53,780 bases of DNA, taken from RFTU01 sp046094505 (lineage in GTDB: Bacteria; Pseudomonadota; Gammaproteobacteria; Burkholderiales; Burkholderiaceae_C). Position 1 is the first letter of the stretch, and each line of letters opens with the position of its first letter. A model generated the notes under the pieces. It was not told where the DNA came from. It worked only from the letters and a program-made list of their open reading frames with translations, and ran no database searches. Positions 18,078 through 27,953 of this stretch are shown here, piece after piece. The stretch is from assembly GCA_046094505.1 (NCBI GenBank), contig JBJTHN010000041.1:1-53780 (forward strand), in the 5' to 3' direction. Both the position numbers and the translations under genes were made by a program.

Positions 18078-18151
18078 GGCCGGATGCTACCCACAGTCCC
18101 TGGCCCTCAGCACCGGGAAGCCCCGGGGGGCGCTGGTCGCACCGACTGCGG

Positions 18152-18157
18152 TCTAAT
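18152..18157 (+). promoter_or_regulatory. Candidate -10 (TCTAAT) for the liv operon
   Basis: TCTAATC lies 14 nt before the livH ATG at 18172. No Shine-Dalgarno is visible in the short gap, so the leader would be only a few nucleotides. No matching -35 was found. Confidence 0.35.
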
Positions 18158-18171
18158 CCGGGCCCACGCGT

Positions 18172-19095
18172 ATGGATACCCTCATCCAACAAATCATCAA
18201 CGGCCTGGTGCTGGGCAGCATGTATGCCCTGGTGGCCCTGGGCTACACGATGGTCTACGGCATCATCAACCTGATCAACTTCGCCCATGGCGAGGTGCTG
18301 ATGGTGGGCGCCTTGGTCAGCTGGAGCGTGGTCACAGCCCTGGGGGGAACGGGCCTGCCGGGGTGGGTGCTGATGCTCATTTCGCTGCCGGTGGCCGTAC
18401 TGGTGTGCTGCACCTTGAACTTCGGCATTGAGAAGCTGGCCTACCGCCCGCTGCGCAACGCGCCCCGCTTGGCGCCGCTGATCACCGCCATGGGCATGAG
18501 CCTGCTGCTGCAGACGCTGGCCATGATCGTGTGGAAGCCCAACCCCAAGCCCTATCCGCAGCTCCTGCCGGTGGAGCCCATGCACATCGGGGGTGCGGTG
18601 ATTTCGGTGACGCAGGTGCTGATTCTGGCCATCACCGCCGTCACGCTGGCCGCCTTGATGTTCCTGGTCAACCGCACCCGGCTGGGCCGCGCCATGCGCG
18701 CCACGGCGGAGAACCCGCGGGTGGCCGCGCTCATGGGGGTCAAGCCCGATGTGGTGATCTCCACCACCTTCCTCATCGGCGCGGCGCTGGCGGCCTTGGC
18801 CGGCGTGATGTGGGCCGCCAACTACGGCACGGTGCAGCACACCATGGGCTTCTTGCCCGGGCTCAAGGCCTTCACCGCAGCGGTGCTGGGCGGCATCGGC
18901 AACCTGGGCGGCGCGGTGGTGGGCGGCCTGTTGTTGGGTCTGCTGGAGGCCATAGGCGCGGGCTACCTGGGCGAGCTCACCGGCGGTGTGTTGGGCAGCC
19001 ACTATGTGGACATCTTCGCCTTTGCGGCCCTCATCTTGGTCCTCACCTTAAGGCCGTCGGGCCTCTTGGGCGAGCGGGTGGCGGATCGGGCCTGA
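18172..19095 (+). CDS. livH: Branched-chain amino acid ABC transporter permease LivH
   Basis: A 307-residue inner-membrane permease with about eight hydrophobic segments. The N-terminus IINGLVLGSMYALVALGYTM followed by INFAHGEVLM is characteristic of LivH, and the cytoplasmic RATAENPRVAALMGVKPD loop contacts the ATPases. First gene of livHMGF and the binding protein, 10 bp before livM. Confidence 0.97.
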   Translation: MDTLIQQIINGLVLGSMYALVALGYTMVYGIINLINFAHGEVLMVGALVSWSVVTALGGTGLPGWVLMLISLPVAVLVCCTLNFGIEKLAYRPLRNAPRLAPLITAMGMSLLLQTLAMIVWKPNPKPYPQLLPVEPMHIGGAVISVTQVLILAITAVTLAALMFLVNRTRLGRAMRATAENPRVAALMGVKPDVVISTTFLIGAALAALAGVMWAANYGTVQHTMGFLPGLKAFTAAVLGGIGNLGGAVVGGLLLGLLEAIGAGYLGELTGGVLGSHYVDIFAFAALILVLTLRPSGLLGERVADRA

Positions 19096-19105
19096 GGCCA
19101 GCACC

Positions 19106-20254
19106 ATGACGCTGCTGCATTCCAAACGCGCGCAAATGCTGGCTTTTGCCCTGGCCGCAATCGCCCTGGTGCTGCTGCCCCTGCTGGTGCAGCAGGTCGG
19201 ATCGGGTTGGGTACGCATCATGGCCACCGCCCTGCTCTATGTGCTCTTGGCCTTGGGTCTGAACATTGTGGTGGGCTACGCAGGCCTGCTCGACCTGGGC
19301 TTTGTGGCTTTCTACGCGGTGGGCGCCTACATGGTGGCGCTGCTGACCTCGCCCCATTTGGCCGAGCAGTTCGCCTGGTTTGCCCATCACTTTCCGCAAG
19401 GCGTGCACGCGCCGCTGTGGGTGGTGATTCCCCTGGCGGCCTTGCTGGCCGCGTTGGCCGGGGTGCTGTTGGGCGCGCCGGTGCTCAAGCTGCGCGGCGA
19501 CTACCTGGCCATCGTTACCTTGGGCTTTGGCGAAATCATCCGCGTGTTCATGAACAACCTGGAACACCCGGTCAACATCACCAACGGACCGCGCGGGCTA
19601 GACCGCATCGACCCCGTGACCTTCTTTGGCTTCAGCCTGGGCCGGCCGCTGGATGTGCCCGTGCCCTGGGGCGATGTGCGCGTGGCCTCGGTGACGCTGT
19701 ACTACTGGCTGTTTCTGGCCTTGGTGGTGGCCAGTGTGGTGATTTGTCGCCGCCTCGAGGATTCGCGCATCGGCCGGGCCTGGATGGCCATCCGGGAAGA
19801 CGAGGTTGCAGCGCGCGCCATGGGCATCAACACCCGCAACCTGAAGCTGCTGGCCTTTGGCATGGGCGCCACCTTCGGCGGCGTGGCCGGGGCCATGTTC
19901 GCGTCCTTCCAGGGCTTTGTCTCACCCGAGTCCTTCAGCCTGATGGAGTCGGTGATGATCGTGGCCATGGTGGTATTGGGCGGCCTGGGCCACCTGCCGG
20001 GGGTGATCCTGGGCGCGCTGCTGCTGGCGGCCTTGCCCGAGGTGCTGCGCTATGTGGCCGGCGACATTCAAAACCTGACCGGCGGGCGGATCGACGCGGC
20101 CATCCTGCGGCAGCTGTTGATCGCAGTGGCCATGATCGCGATCATGCTGATGCGCCCGCGTGGCTTGTGGCCCACGCCGGAGCATGGGCGTTCGGCCCAG
20201 GGGGACGGTGGCACGAAAACCCCAGACGGTTCCGCAACCGGAGGCCGCGCGTGA
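19106..20254 (+). CDS. livM: Branched-chain amino acid ABC transporter permease LivM
   Basis: A 382-residue permease partner of LivH. It shows GLNIVVGYAGLLDLGFVAFYAVGAY, the GDYLAIVTLGFGEIIR loop and MAIREDEVAARAMGIN, all LivM landmarks. The last 25 residues are hydrophilic and variable. Its TGA overlaps the GTG start of livG (GTGA). Confidence 0.97.
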   Translation: MTLLHSKRAQMLAFALAAIALVLLPLLVQQVGSGWVRIMATALLYVLLALGLNIVVGYAGLLDLGFVAFYAVGAYMVALLTSPHLAEQFAWFAHHFPQGVHAPLWVVIPLAALLAALAGVLLGAPVLKLRGDYLAIVTLGFGEIIRVFMNNLEHPVNITNGPRGLDRIDPVTFFGFSLGRPLDVPVPWGDVRVASVTLYYWLFLALVVASVVICRRLEDSRIGRAWMAIREDEVAARAMGINTRNLKLLAFGMGATFGGVAGAMFASFQGFVSPESFSLMESVMIVAMVVLGGLGHLPGVILGALLLAALPEVLRYVAGDIQNLTGGRIDAAILRQLLIAVAMIAIMLMRPRGLWPTPEHGRSAQGDGGTKTPDGSATGGRA

Positions 20255-21033
20255 CGGCCGCTTCGGCCCCTGTGCTCCTGGTGCAAGGCGCCAGCAAGCG
20301 CTTTGGCGGTCTGCAGGCCTTGGGCGATGTGAGCCTGCGCATCGAGCGGGGCCAGGTGGCCGGCCTGATCGGCCCCAATGGCGCTGGCAAGACCACCTTC
20401 TTCAACGTCATCACGGGCCTGTATGAGCCCGATGCCGGCACCTTCGAGTTGGCCGGGGTGCCTTACCAACCCAGCGCGGTGCATGAAGTGGCGCGTGCGG
20501 GCATTGCCCGCACCTTCCAGAACATCCGCCTGTTTCCCGACATGACGGCGCTGGAGAATGTGATGGTGGGCCGCCATGTGCGCAGCAGCTCCGGTCTTCT
20601 GGGCGCCGTTCTGCGCACCGCCGCCTTCAAGCACGAAGAGGCGGCCATCGAGGCCCGCGCGCGCGAGTTGCTGGCCTATGTGGGCATTGAGCGCTATACC
20701 GACTACCGGGCCCGCACCTTGTCCTACGGCGACCAGCGCCGCTTGGAGATTGCGCGCGCCCTGGCCACCGACCCGCAGCTCTTGGCCTTGGACGAGCCGG
20801 CAGCCGGCATGAACGCCACCGAGAAGGGGGTGCTGCGCCAGCTGATTGAGCGCATCCGGGCCGACGGCCGCACGGTGCTGCTCATCGAGCACGATGTGAA
20901 GCTGGTGATGGGCCTGTGCGATGCGGTCACGGTGCTCGATTACGGCAAGGTCATTGCCCAGGGCACGCCGGCCGAGGTGCAGCGCAACCCGCAGGTGATC
21001 GAGGCGTACTTGGGAGCGGGGCACCATGCCTGA
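20251..21033 (+). CDS. livG: Branched-chain amino acid ABC transporter ATPase LivG
   Basis: A 260-residue ATPase. Walker A GPNGAGKTT, IARTFQNIRLF (LivG hallmark), the signature LSYGDQRRLEIARAL, Walker B LLALDEPAAGMN and the H-loop Glu-His in LLIEHDVKLVMGL are intact. The GTG start at 20251 overlaps the livM stop and overlaps nothing else; a long upstream frame inside livM is spurious. It overlaps livF by 8 bp. Confidence 0.97.
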   Translation: MTAASAPVLLVQGASKRFGGLQALGDVSLRIERGQVAGLIGPNGAGKTTFFNVITGLYEPDAGTFELAGVPYQPSAVHEVARAGIARTFQNIRLFPDMTALENVMVGRHVRSSSGLLGAVLRTAAFKHEEAAIEARARELLAYVGIERYTDYRARTLSYGDQRRLEIARALATDPQLLALDEPAAGMNATEKGVLRQLIERIRADGRTVLLIEHDVKLVMGLCDAVTVLDYGKVIAQGTPAEVQRNPQVIEAYLGAGHHA

Positions 21034-21751
21034 GGTTGACCGTCCGCTGATGCTGCAGGTGCAGGGCCTTCGGGTGGCCTATGGCGGCATCCAGGCTGTC
21101 AAGGGCATCAGCCTGGAGGTGCGCGAGGGTGAGCTGGTCAGTCTGATCGGCGCCAACGGCGCGGGCAAGACCACCACGCTCAAGGCCCTGACCGCCATGT
21201 TGCAGCCCCAGGGCGGCCGCATTGAATACGCCGGGCAGGCCATCGCGGGCCTGGGCTCATGGGACCTCGTGGCACGGGGCCTGGTGATGGTGCCCGAGGG
21301 CCGCGGCACCTTTACCCGCATGAGCATCCTGGAGAACTTGCAGATGGGCGCCTACCTGCGCCATGATCCGCAGCTTGAAGAAGACCTGGAGCAGGTGTAC
21401 ACCCTGTTCCCGCGCTTGAAGGAGCGGCAGGCGCAGTTGGCCGGCACGCTGTCCGGTGGCGAGCAGCAGATGCTGGCCATGGGCCGCGCGCTGATGGCCC
21501 GCCCACGCCTGCTGCTGTTGGATGAGCCGTCGATGGGCCTGTCGCCCATCATGGTGGACAAGATCTTCGAGGTGGTGCAAACCATCCACCGCCGGGGCAC
21601 CACGGTGCTGCTGGTGGAGCAGAATGCCAGCCGTGCGCTCGCGGTGGCGGACCGGGCCTATGTGATGGACTCCGGCGAGATGACGATGAGCGGCCCGGCC
21701 GGTGAATTGCTGCACGACCCGCGCGTGCGCGCCGCCTACCTGGGTGAGTGA
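21026..21751 (+). CDS. livF: Branched-chain amino acid ABC transporter ATPase LivF
   Basis: A 241-residue ATPase, the second nucleotide-binding subunit. Walker A GANGAGKTTT, VPEGRGTFTRMSILENL, signature LSGGEQQMLAMGRALM, Walker B LLLLDEPSMGLSP and LLVEQNASRAL are present. Overlap with livG points to coupled translation and 1:1 assembly. Confidence 0.97.
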   Translation: MPEVDRPLMLQVQGLRVAYGGIQAVKGISLEVREGELVSLIGANGAGKTTTLKALTAMLQPQGGRIEYAGQAIAGLGSWDLVARGLVMVPEGRGTFTRMSILENLQMGAYLRHDPQLEEDLEQVYTLFPRLKERQAQLAGTLSGGEQQMLAMGRALMARPRLLLLDEPSMGLSPIMVDKIFEVVQTIHRRGTTVLLVEQNASRALAVADRAYVMDSGEMTMSGPAGELLHDPRVRAAYLGE

Positions 21752-21804
21752 TGATTCAACTTGGCAAGCTTTCTTTCCCAACCCTCTGAAGGAGTGTTCG
21801 ACGT

Positions 21805-22974
21805 ATGAACAAGAAGTGGAACCTGGTGCTGGCCACCGTGGCCCTGGCCGCGCTGGCCGCTTGCGGCAAGAAGGAAGCCGCCGCCCCGGCCGCATCGGCC
21901 GAGGCCGTGGTGAAGATCGGCCATGTGGCCCCCACCAGCGGCGCCATTGCCCACTTGGGCAAGGACAACGAGAACGGCGCGCGCATGGCCATCGACGAGC
22001 TCAATGCCAAGGGCCTGACCATCGACGGCAAAAAGGTGAAGTTCGAGCTGCTGGCCGAAGACGACGCCGCCGACCCCAAGCAGGGCACGGCCGCCGCACA
22101 GAAGCTGGTGGACAGCAAGGTGGTGGGCGTGATCGGCCACCTGAATTCGGGCACCACCATTCCGGCTTCCAAGCTCTACAGCGACGCCGGCATTCCGCAA
22201 ATCAGCCCCTCGGCCACCAACCCCAAGTACACCCGCCAAGGCTTCAAGACCGCCTTCCGAAATGTGGCGGACGATGTGCACCTGGGCGGCACGCTGGGCA
22301 AGTACGCGGTGACCGAGCTCAAGGGCAAGAGCATCGCCGTGATCGACGACCGCACCGCTTATGGCCAGGGTGTGGCCGATGAATTCGCCAAGGGCGTGGA
22401 AGCCGCCGGCGGCAAGGTGGTGGACCGTCAGTTCACCAACGACAAGGCCACCGATTTCACCGCCATCTTGACCGCCCTGAAGGCCAAGAAGCCCGACGTG
22501 GTGTTCTTCGGCGGCATGGACGCGGTGGCCGGCCCGATGTTGCGCCAATTGAAGCAACTGGGCCTCAACGCCAAGCTTATGGGTGGCGACGGCATTTGCA
22601 CCGGCGAGCTGCCCAAGCTGGCTGCTGGCTCCATGGCCGATGGCCAGGTGGTGTGTGCCGAGGCCGGCGGCGTGGAAGGCGAGGCCAAGACGGCCATGGC
22701 CGACTTCGCCACCAAGTTCAAGGCCAAGTACAACGCCGATGTGCAGATCTACGCCCCCTATGTGTACGACGCCGTGATGGTGATGGTGGACGCCATGGTG
22801 CGCGCCAACTCCACCGATCCGGCCAAGTACCTGCCGGCCCTGGCCAAAACCGAGGGCTACAAGGGCGTGACCGGCGTGATCGCGTTTGACGAAAAGGGCG
22901 ACATCAAGAACGGCGCCTTGACGCTCTACACCTACAAGGCTGACAAGCGCGAGGCCATTGCCGTGGTGCGCTGA
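21805..22974 (+). CDS. livK: Branched-chain amino acid ABC transporter substrate-binding protein
   Basis: A 389-residue periplasmic binding protein of the Leu/Ile/Val family. The N-terminus is a lipoprotein signal with lipobox LAAC (Cys20), so it is probably membrane tethered. VKIGHVAPTSGAIAHLGKDNENGARMA and the GVIGHLNSGTTIPASKLY block are typical of LivJ/LivK. GAAGGAG lies 11 nt before the ATG. It is the last gene of the liv operon and is followed by a strong terminator. Ligand specificity within this family cannot be read from sequence. Confidence 0.95.
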   Translation: MNKKWNLVLATVALAALAACGKKEAAAPAASAEAVVKIGHVAPTSGAIAHLGKDNENGARMAIDELNAKGLTIDGKKVKFELLAEDDAADPKQGTAAAQKLVDSKVVGVIGHLNSGTTIPASKLYSDAGIPQISPSATNPKYTRQGFKTAFRNVADDVHLGGTLGKYAVTELKGKSIAVIDDRTAYGQGVADEFAKGVEAAGGKVVDRQFTNDKATDFTAILTALKAKKPDVVFFGGMDAVAGPMLRQLKQLGLNAKLMGGDGICTGELPKLAAGSMADGQVVCAEAGGVEGEAKTAMADFATKFKAKYNADVQIYAPYVYDAVMVMVDAMVRANSTDPAKYLPALAKTEGYKGVTGVIAFDEKGDIKNGALTLYTYKADKREAIAVVR

Positions 22975-23011
22975 TGAACAGGGCTTGAGCGGTTCGGCCG
23001 CTTTTTGCCCA

Positions 23012-23042
23012 GGGCGCCCGGCAAACCGGGCGCCCTTTTTTT
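23012..23042 (+). terminator. Rho-independent terminator of the liv operon
   Basis: GGGCGCCCGG and CCGGGCGCCC form a perfect 10-bp stem with a CAAA loop, followed by seven T. It lies 37 nt after the binding-protein stop. Confidence 0.93.
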
Positions 23043-23091
23043 GTGACCGCGCTCGGGAAACTGGGCGCCCCTTTTTGTGACCGCGCCCAGC
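23023..23091. repeat. Imperfect tandem duplication of the terminator's 3' half
   Basis: Two 35-bp units start at 23023 and 23058. Each contains AAAC(C/T)GGGCGCCC, a T-run and GTGACCGCGC. The second unit has the descending arm and the T-run but no matching ascending arm next to it, so it looks like a duplicated terminator tail. Confidence 0.7.
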
Positions 23092-23178
23092 TAGCCCTGC
23101 GCCCTTTCTCCGATGGGCCCCAAGGGCCTTGCCGCTGCAGGCGGGCGGTTTTCCCGGGTCTTGGCGACACTGCCGGGC

Positions 23179-24342
23179 ATGAACCCTTTGCCGCTGCCCG
23201 ACCCGGCCTGTGACGAACTGCCGCCCAGCACCCAAGCCGCGCACACCCGCCTGCGCACCGTGCGGCCGCACGACTATGCGCGCAGCCGCAACCACCTTGA
23301 AGGCGCGGTCACCCGCCTGTCGCCCTACATCAGCCACGGGGTGCTGACCCTGCCGCAGGTGCTGGCGCAGGTGCAGGAAGACGAGCGCGCGCGCGATGCC
23401 AAGGGCCGTGGCCTGCCGCCCGAGCACAAGTTCATCAACGAACTGGCCTGGCGCGAGTACTTTCACCACGTGTGGCAACACGAGGGCAAAGGCATCTTCG
23501 CCTCTTTGCACGAAGGGCCCATACCCGAAAGCGCCTATGCGCGCGTGCTGCCCGACGACATCCGCCAGGGCGCCACCGGTGTGCCGGTGATCGACCAGGC
23601 GGTGCGCGAGTTGTATGCCACCGGTTACCTGCACAACCATGCCCGCATGTGGTTGGCGTCCTACGTGGTGCACCTGCGCAAGGTGCACTGGCGTGCCGGC
23701 GCCGACTGGCTGTACGGGCATCTGCTGGACGGCGACCTGGCCAGCAACCACCTGAGCTGGCAGTGGGTGGCCGGCACCGGCTCGCACAAGCCCTACCTCT
23801 TCAACGCAGGCAATGTGGAGAAGTTTGCGCCGGGGCCGTGGCATTCGCGTGCATCGGTGGTGGACGCATCCTACGAGGCCTTGGAAGCGGTGGCGCGCAG
23901 CGGCAAACGCTTGGAGCGGCCGGGGCGCGTGGAGCACGCGGCCGTGCAGGAGCCTCCCTTGCTCAACCGCCCGCCGTTTGATCTGCCCAGCGCCAAAGCC
24001 GCTGATTTGGAAGGCGCCTGGTTGATGCACCCCTGGAACCTGCGCGCGCCCGAACACAACACCGGGCCGGTGGTGGGGGTGTTGGTGGCCGGCTTTCACA
24101 GCCGCTGGGCCTGGAGCGAGCGCCGCTGGCGCTGGGTGGTGGCGCTCATGCGCGAGCACACCGACCGCATCTTCTGGTGCGAAGAGGCACCCCCCAGCGG
24201 CGCGCGCACCGTGGCCGACCCCCACCTGCGCGCCTGGTTGCAGCCCGGCCAAGGCGAGCCGGTGCCGCGCATCTGGGCCGACCCCGGCCGCCGCTGCGGC
24301 TCGTTCTCGCAGTTCTGGACCCGCGTGCAGGCAGCTCGATGA
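23179..24342 (+). CDS. Short photolyase/cryptochrome-like protein without N-terminal antenna domain
   Basis: A 387-residue protein. Residues about 20-235 match the FAD-binding helical domain of photolyases: RNHLEGAVTRLSPYISHG, KFINELAWREYFHHVW, a GVPVIDQAVRELYATGYLHNH segment and DGDLASNHLSWQWVAGTGSH. The usual N-terminal alpha/beta domain is absent. Residues about 275-387 instead form a C-terminal region (WLMHPWNLRAP, GVLVAGFHSRWAWSERRW) of unassigned fold. The start at 23179 is chosen for composition; Met at 23113 would add 22 atypical residues reaching into the terminator region. Its TGA overlaps the next start (ATGA). Repair versus sensing is not decidable. Confidence 0.88.
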   Translation: MNPLPLPDPACDELPPSTQAAHTRLRTVRPHDYARSRNHLEGAVTRLSPYISHGVLTLPQVLAQVQEDERARDAKGRGLPPEHKFINELAWREYFHHVWQHEGKGIFASLHEGPIPESAYARVLPDDIRQGATGVPVIDQAVRELYATGYLHNHARMWLASYVVHLRKVHWRAGADWLYGHLLDGDLASNHLSWQWVAGTGSHKPYLFNAGNVEKFAPGPWHSRASVVDASYEALEAVARSGKRLERPGRVEHAAVQEPPLLNRPPFDLPSAKAADLEGAWLMHPWNLRAPEHNTGPVVGVLVAGFHSRWAWSERRWRWVVALMREHTDRIFWCEEAPPSGARTVADPHLRAWLQPGQGEPVPRIWADPGRRCGSFSQFWTRVQAAR

Positions 24343-24890
24343 TGACCAGTCCCCACTCGGCCCTGACGCCGGCGGTTCCCGTGGACCTGATGCCCGAACT
24401 GCGCACCGACCACGCTGGCGAAACCGGCGCCGTGTGGATCTACCGCGGCGTGATGGCCATCACGCGCGATGCGGCCCTGCGCGGTTTCGCCCAGCGCCAT
24501 CTGGCCACCGAGCAAGAACACCTGCGACTGATCTGTGAACTCGTGCCCCCGCGCCAGCGCAGCCACCTCCTGATTCCTTGGCGCATCGCCGGCTTCCTCA
24601 CCGGGGCCCTGCCCGCGCTCTTCGGGTCCCGGGCGGTGTACGGCACGATCGCCGCGGTGGAGACCTTTGTGGATCGCCACTACGAAGACCAGATCCGCGC
24701 ACTCGATGGCCGTCCCGAGTTCACCGCCCTGCGCGACCTGCTGCTGAGTTGCCAGGCAGACGAACGCCACCACCGGGACGAGGCGCGGGCATTGGCCGCG
24801 CAAGCGCGCCCCGGCCTGATCTTGCGTGCCTGGTGCGCCGTGGTGGCCTGGGGTTCAGAAACCGCCGTGAAAGTGGCGCGGGTCCTGTAA
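24339..24890 (+). CDS. coq7: Coq7-like demethoxyubiquinone hydroxylase family protein
   Basis: A 183-residue di-iron protein. Carboxylate/His ligands are visible in order: DHAGETGAVWIY, the ExxH of ATEQEHL, VETFVDRHYEDQ, and the ExxH of ADERHHRDEA. Coq7 hydroxylates demethoxyubiquinone in the penultimate step of ubiquinone synthesis and is a peripheral inner-membrane protein, consistent with the hydrophobic central and C-terminal helices here. The start at 24339 overlaps the preceding TGA. Whether it is the genome's ubiquinone enzyme or a paralogue tied to the photolyase is open. Confidence 0.88.
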   Translation: MMTSPHSALTPAVPVDLMPELRTDHAGETGAVWIYRGVMAITRDAALRGFAQRHLATEQEHLRLICELVPPRQRSHLLIPWRIAGFLTGALPALFGSRAVYGTIAAVETFVDRHYEDQIRALDGRPEFTALRDLLLSCQADERHHRDEARALAAQARPGLILRAWCAVVAWGSETAVKVARVL

Positions 24891-24976
24891 CCGCCTGGTC
24901 CGAGGCCGATCAGTCAATCGGCAGCCCTTTCAGCGCAAGCCTGCGCACCGAACGCCCCGAGCTGGACATCAAGGGC

Positions 24977-25897
24977 TCATGGCGCGCGCGTCCACCAGGC
25001 TTCGCCAAACTGTCCCTGCAGCCAGCTCACGAAGAGCTGCACCTTGGTGGGCACCAGGCGTGGCGAGGGGTAGACCGCATGCATTTCCTGCGCTGGTAGC
25101 AGCCAATCTTTGAGCAGCACCTGCACCGCGCCGTTTCGAATGGAGTCGTGCGCCACATACAGCGGCAGCACCGCCAAGCCCAGTCCACCGCGTGCGGCTG
25201 TCAGCAAGGCGGACAAATTGTTCGAGCGCAAGGGGCCGTGCACCACCACCTCGCGCCGCTGCGCGTCTCCGGACTTCTGCGGCCGCGTGAAGGTCCAGCG
25301 CGCATCGCCTTGCACCGTGCTGTAGATGAGGGCCGCATGGCCACGCAGTTCATCGGGCGTGCGCGGCATGCCGCGGGCCTTGAGGTAGCTGCCCGAGCCC
25401 ACCAACACCCAGGGGTTGCTGCCCAGATAACGCGACCCCAAGGTGGAATCGGCCAGCCGCCCCATGCGGATCGCCACATCCACGCCCTGCTCCAGCAGGT
25501 TCACATGTCGGTCTTCGCAGCTCAGGTCGATCTGCAGCTGCGGGTGTTCCTCGATGAACTTGAGCAGCAGCGGCGCCAGAACCCGGCGCCCGAAGGCCAC
25601 CGAGGTGCTGATGCGCAACTGCCCCTGCATCTGCGACTGCGCCTGCAAGGCCACGTGGTCGGCCTCTTCGACCTCATGGGCGATGCGGCGGCAGTGCTCG
25701 GCATACAGCGCCCCCACTTCGGTCACTGAAACGCCCTGTGTGGTGCGATGCAACAACCGCGAGCCCAGGTGTTTTTCGAGTTGGGCAATCTGCTTGGTGA
25801 CGCTGGGCTGGCCCACCCCCAGGTCAGCTGCGGCCTTGCTGAAGGAGCCCAGCTCCACCACCCGGATGAAGGTTTGCATGGCCGCGAGTTTGTCCAT
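24977..25897 (-). CDS. LysR-family transcriptional regulator
   Basis: A 306-residue regulator. Residues about 1-60 form the winged helix-turn-helix (FSKAAADLGVGQPSVTKQIAQLE), the rest an effector-binding domain. It diverges from gcl across 177 bp that include a T-N11-A palindrome, so control of the glyoxylate operon, and of itself, is the simplest reading. The effector is not deducible, although glyoxylate or glycolate would suit the targets. Confidence 0.94.
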   Translation of the reverse strand: MDKLAAMQTFIRVVELGSFSKAAADLGVGQPSVTKQIAQLEKHLGSRLLHRTTQGVSVTEVGALYAEHCRRIAHEVEEADHVALQAQSQMQGQLRISTSVAFGRRVLAPLLLKFIEEHPQLQIDLSCEDRHVNLLEQGVDVAIRMGRLADSTLGSRYLGSNPWVLVGSGSYLKARGMPRTPDELRGHAALIYSTVQGDARWTFTRPQKSGDAQRREVVVHGPLRSNNLSALLTAARGGLGLAVLPLYVAHDSIRNGAVQVLLKDWLLPAQEMHAVYPSPRLVPTKVQLFVSWLQGQFGEAWWTRAP

Positions 25898-25938
25898 GGT
25901 CTCAGCCTAGGCCTGAAGCGCCCATTGGGCAAGGGGGT

Positions 25939-25953
25939 ATTCCCAAATGGAAT
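25939..25953. promoter_or_regulatory. LysR-type operator candidate
   Basis: ATTCC-CAAAT-GGAAT is a perfect inverted repeat that contains the T-N11-A core of LysR-type binding sites. It lies 42 bp before lysR and 121 bp before gcl in their divergent gap, the usual place for the regulator's recognition site. Confidence 0.6.
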
Positions 25954-26074
25954 GGATGAAATGCGGCGCGGACGGATTCCCGGCCGACGGGGCTCCACGC
26001 AAGATGCGAAGCTTGCGGTTCGCGGCTGTCTCGCACCGTCAAACCCCTTCACCCACCCGTTCCAGGAGCCCCAC

Positions 26075-27865
<1,791 letters not shown>

Positions 27866-27885
27866 AAGTCCGACCTTCCGAGTCC

Positions 27886-27914
27886 CCCGCCGGAATTGAG
27901 CATCATCCGGCGGG
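27886..27914 (+). other. Perfect 9-bp hairpin between gcl and hyi
   Basis: CCCGCCGGA and TCCGGCGGG are perfectly complementary around an 11-nt loop in the 88-bp gcl-hyi gap. There is no T-run, so it is more likely an mRNA-stability or processing element than a terminator. Confidence 0.6.
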
Positions 27915-27953
27915 CGCTTCAGCCTTCCATGCCCGACAAAGACCAGCAAACCC

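Noticed and set aside
16197..18431. 744-codon forward frame opposite the DUF885 gene
   Set aside because: Antisense to a lipoprotein gene with clear signal peptide and HETVPGHH motif; also runs into livH out of frame.
21736..24252. 838-codon reverse-strand frame across livK and the short photolyase
   Set aside because: Opposes two recognised genes and the liv terminator; no motif, typical antisense His/Gly/Ala-rich product.
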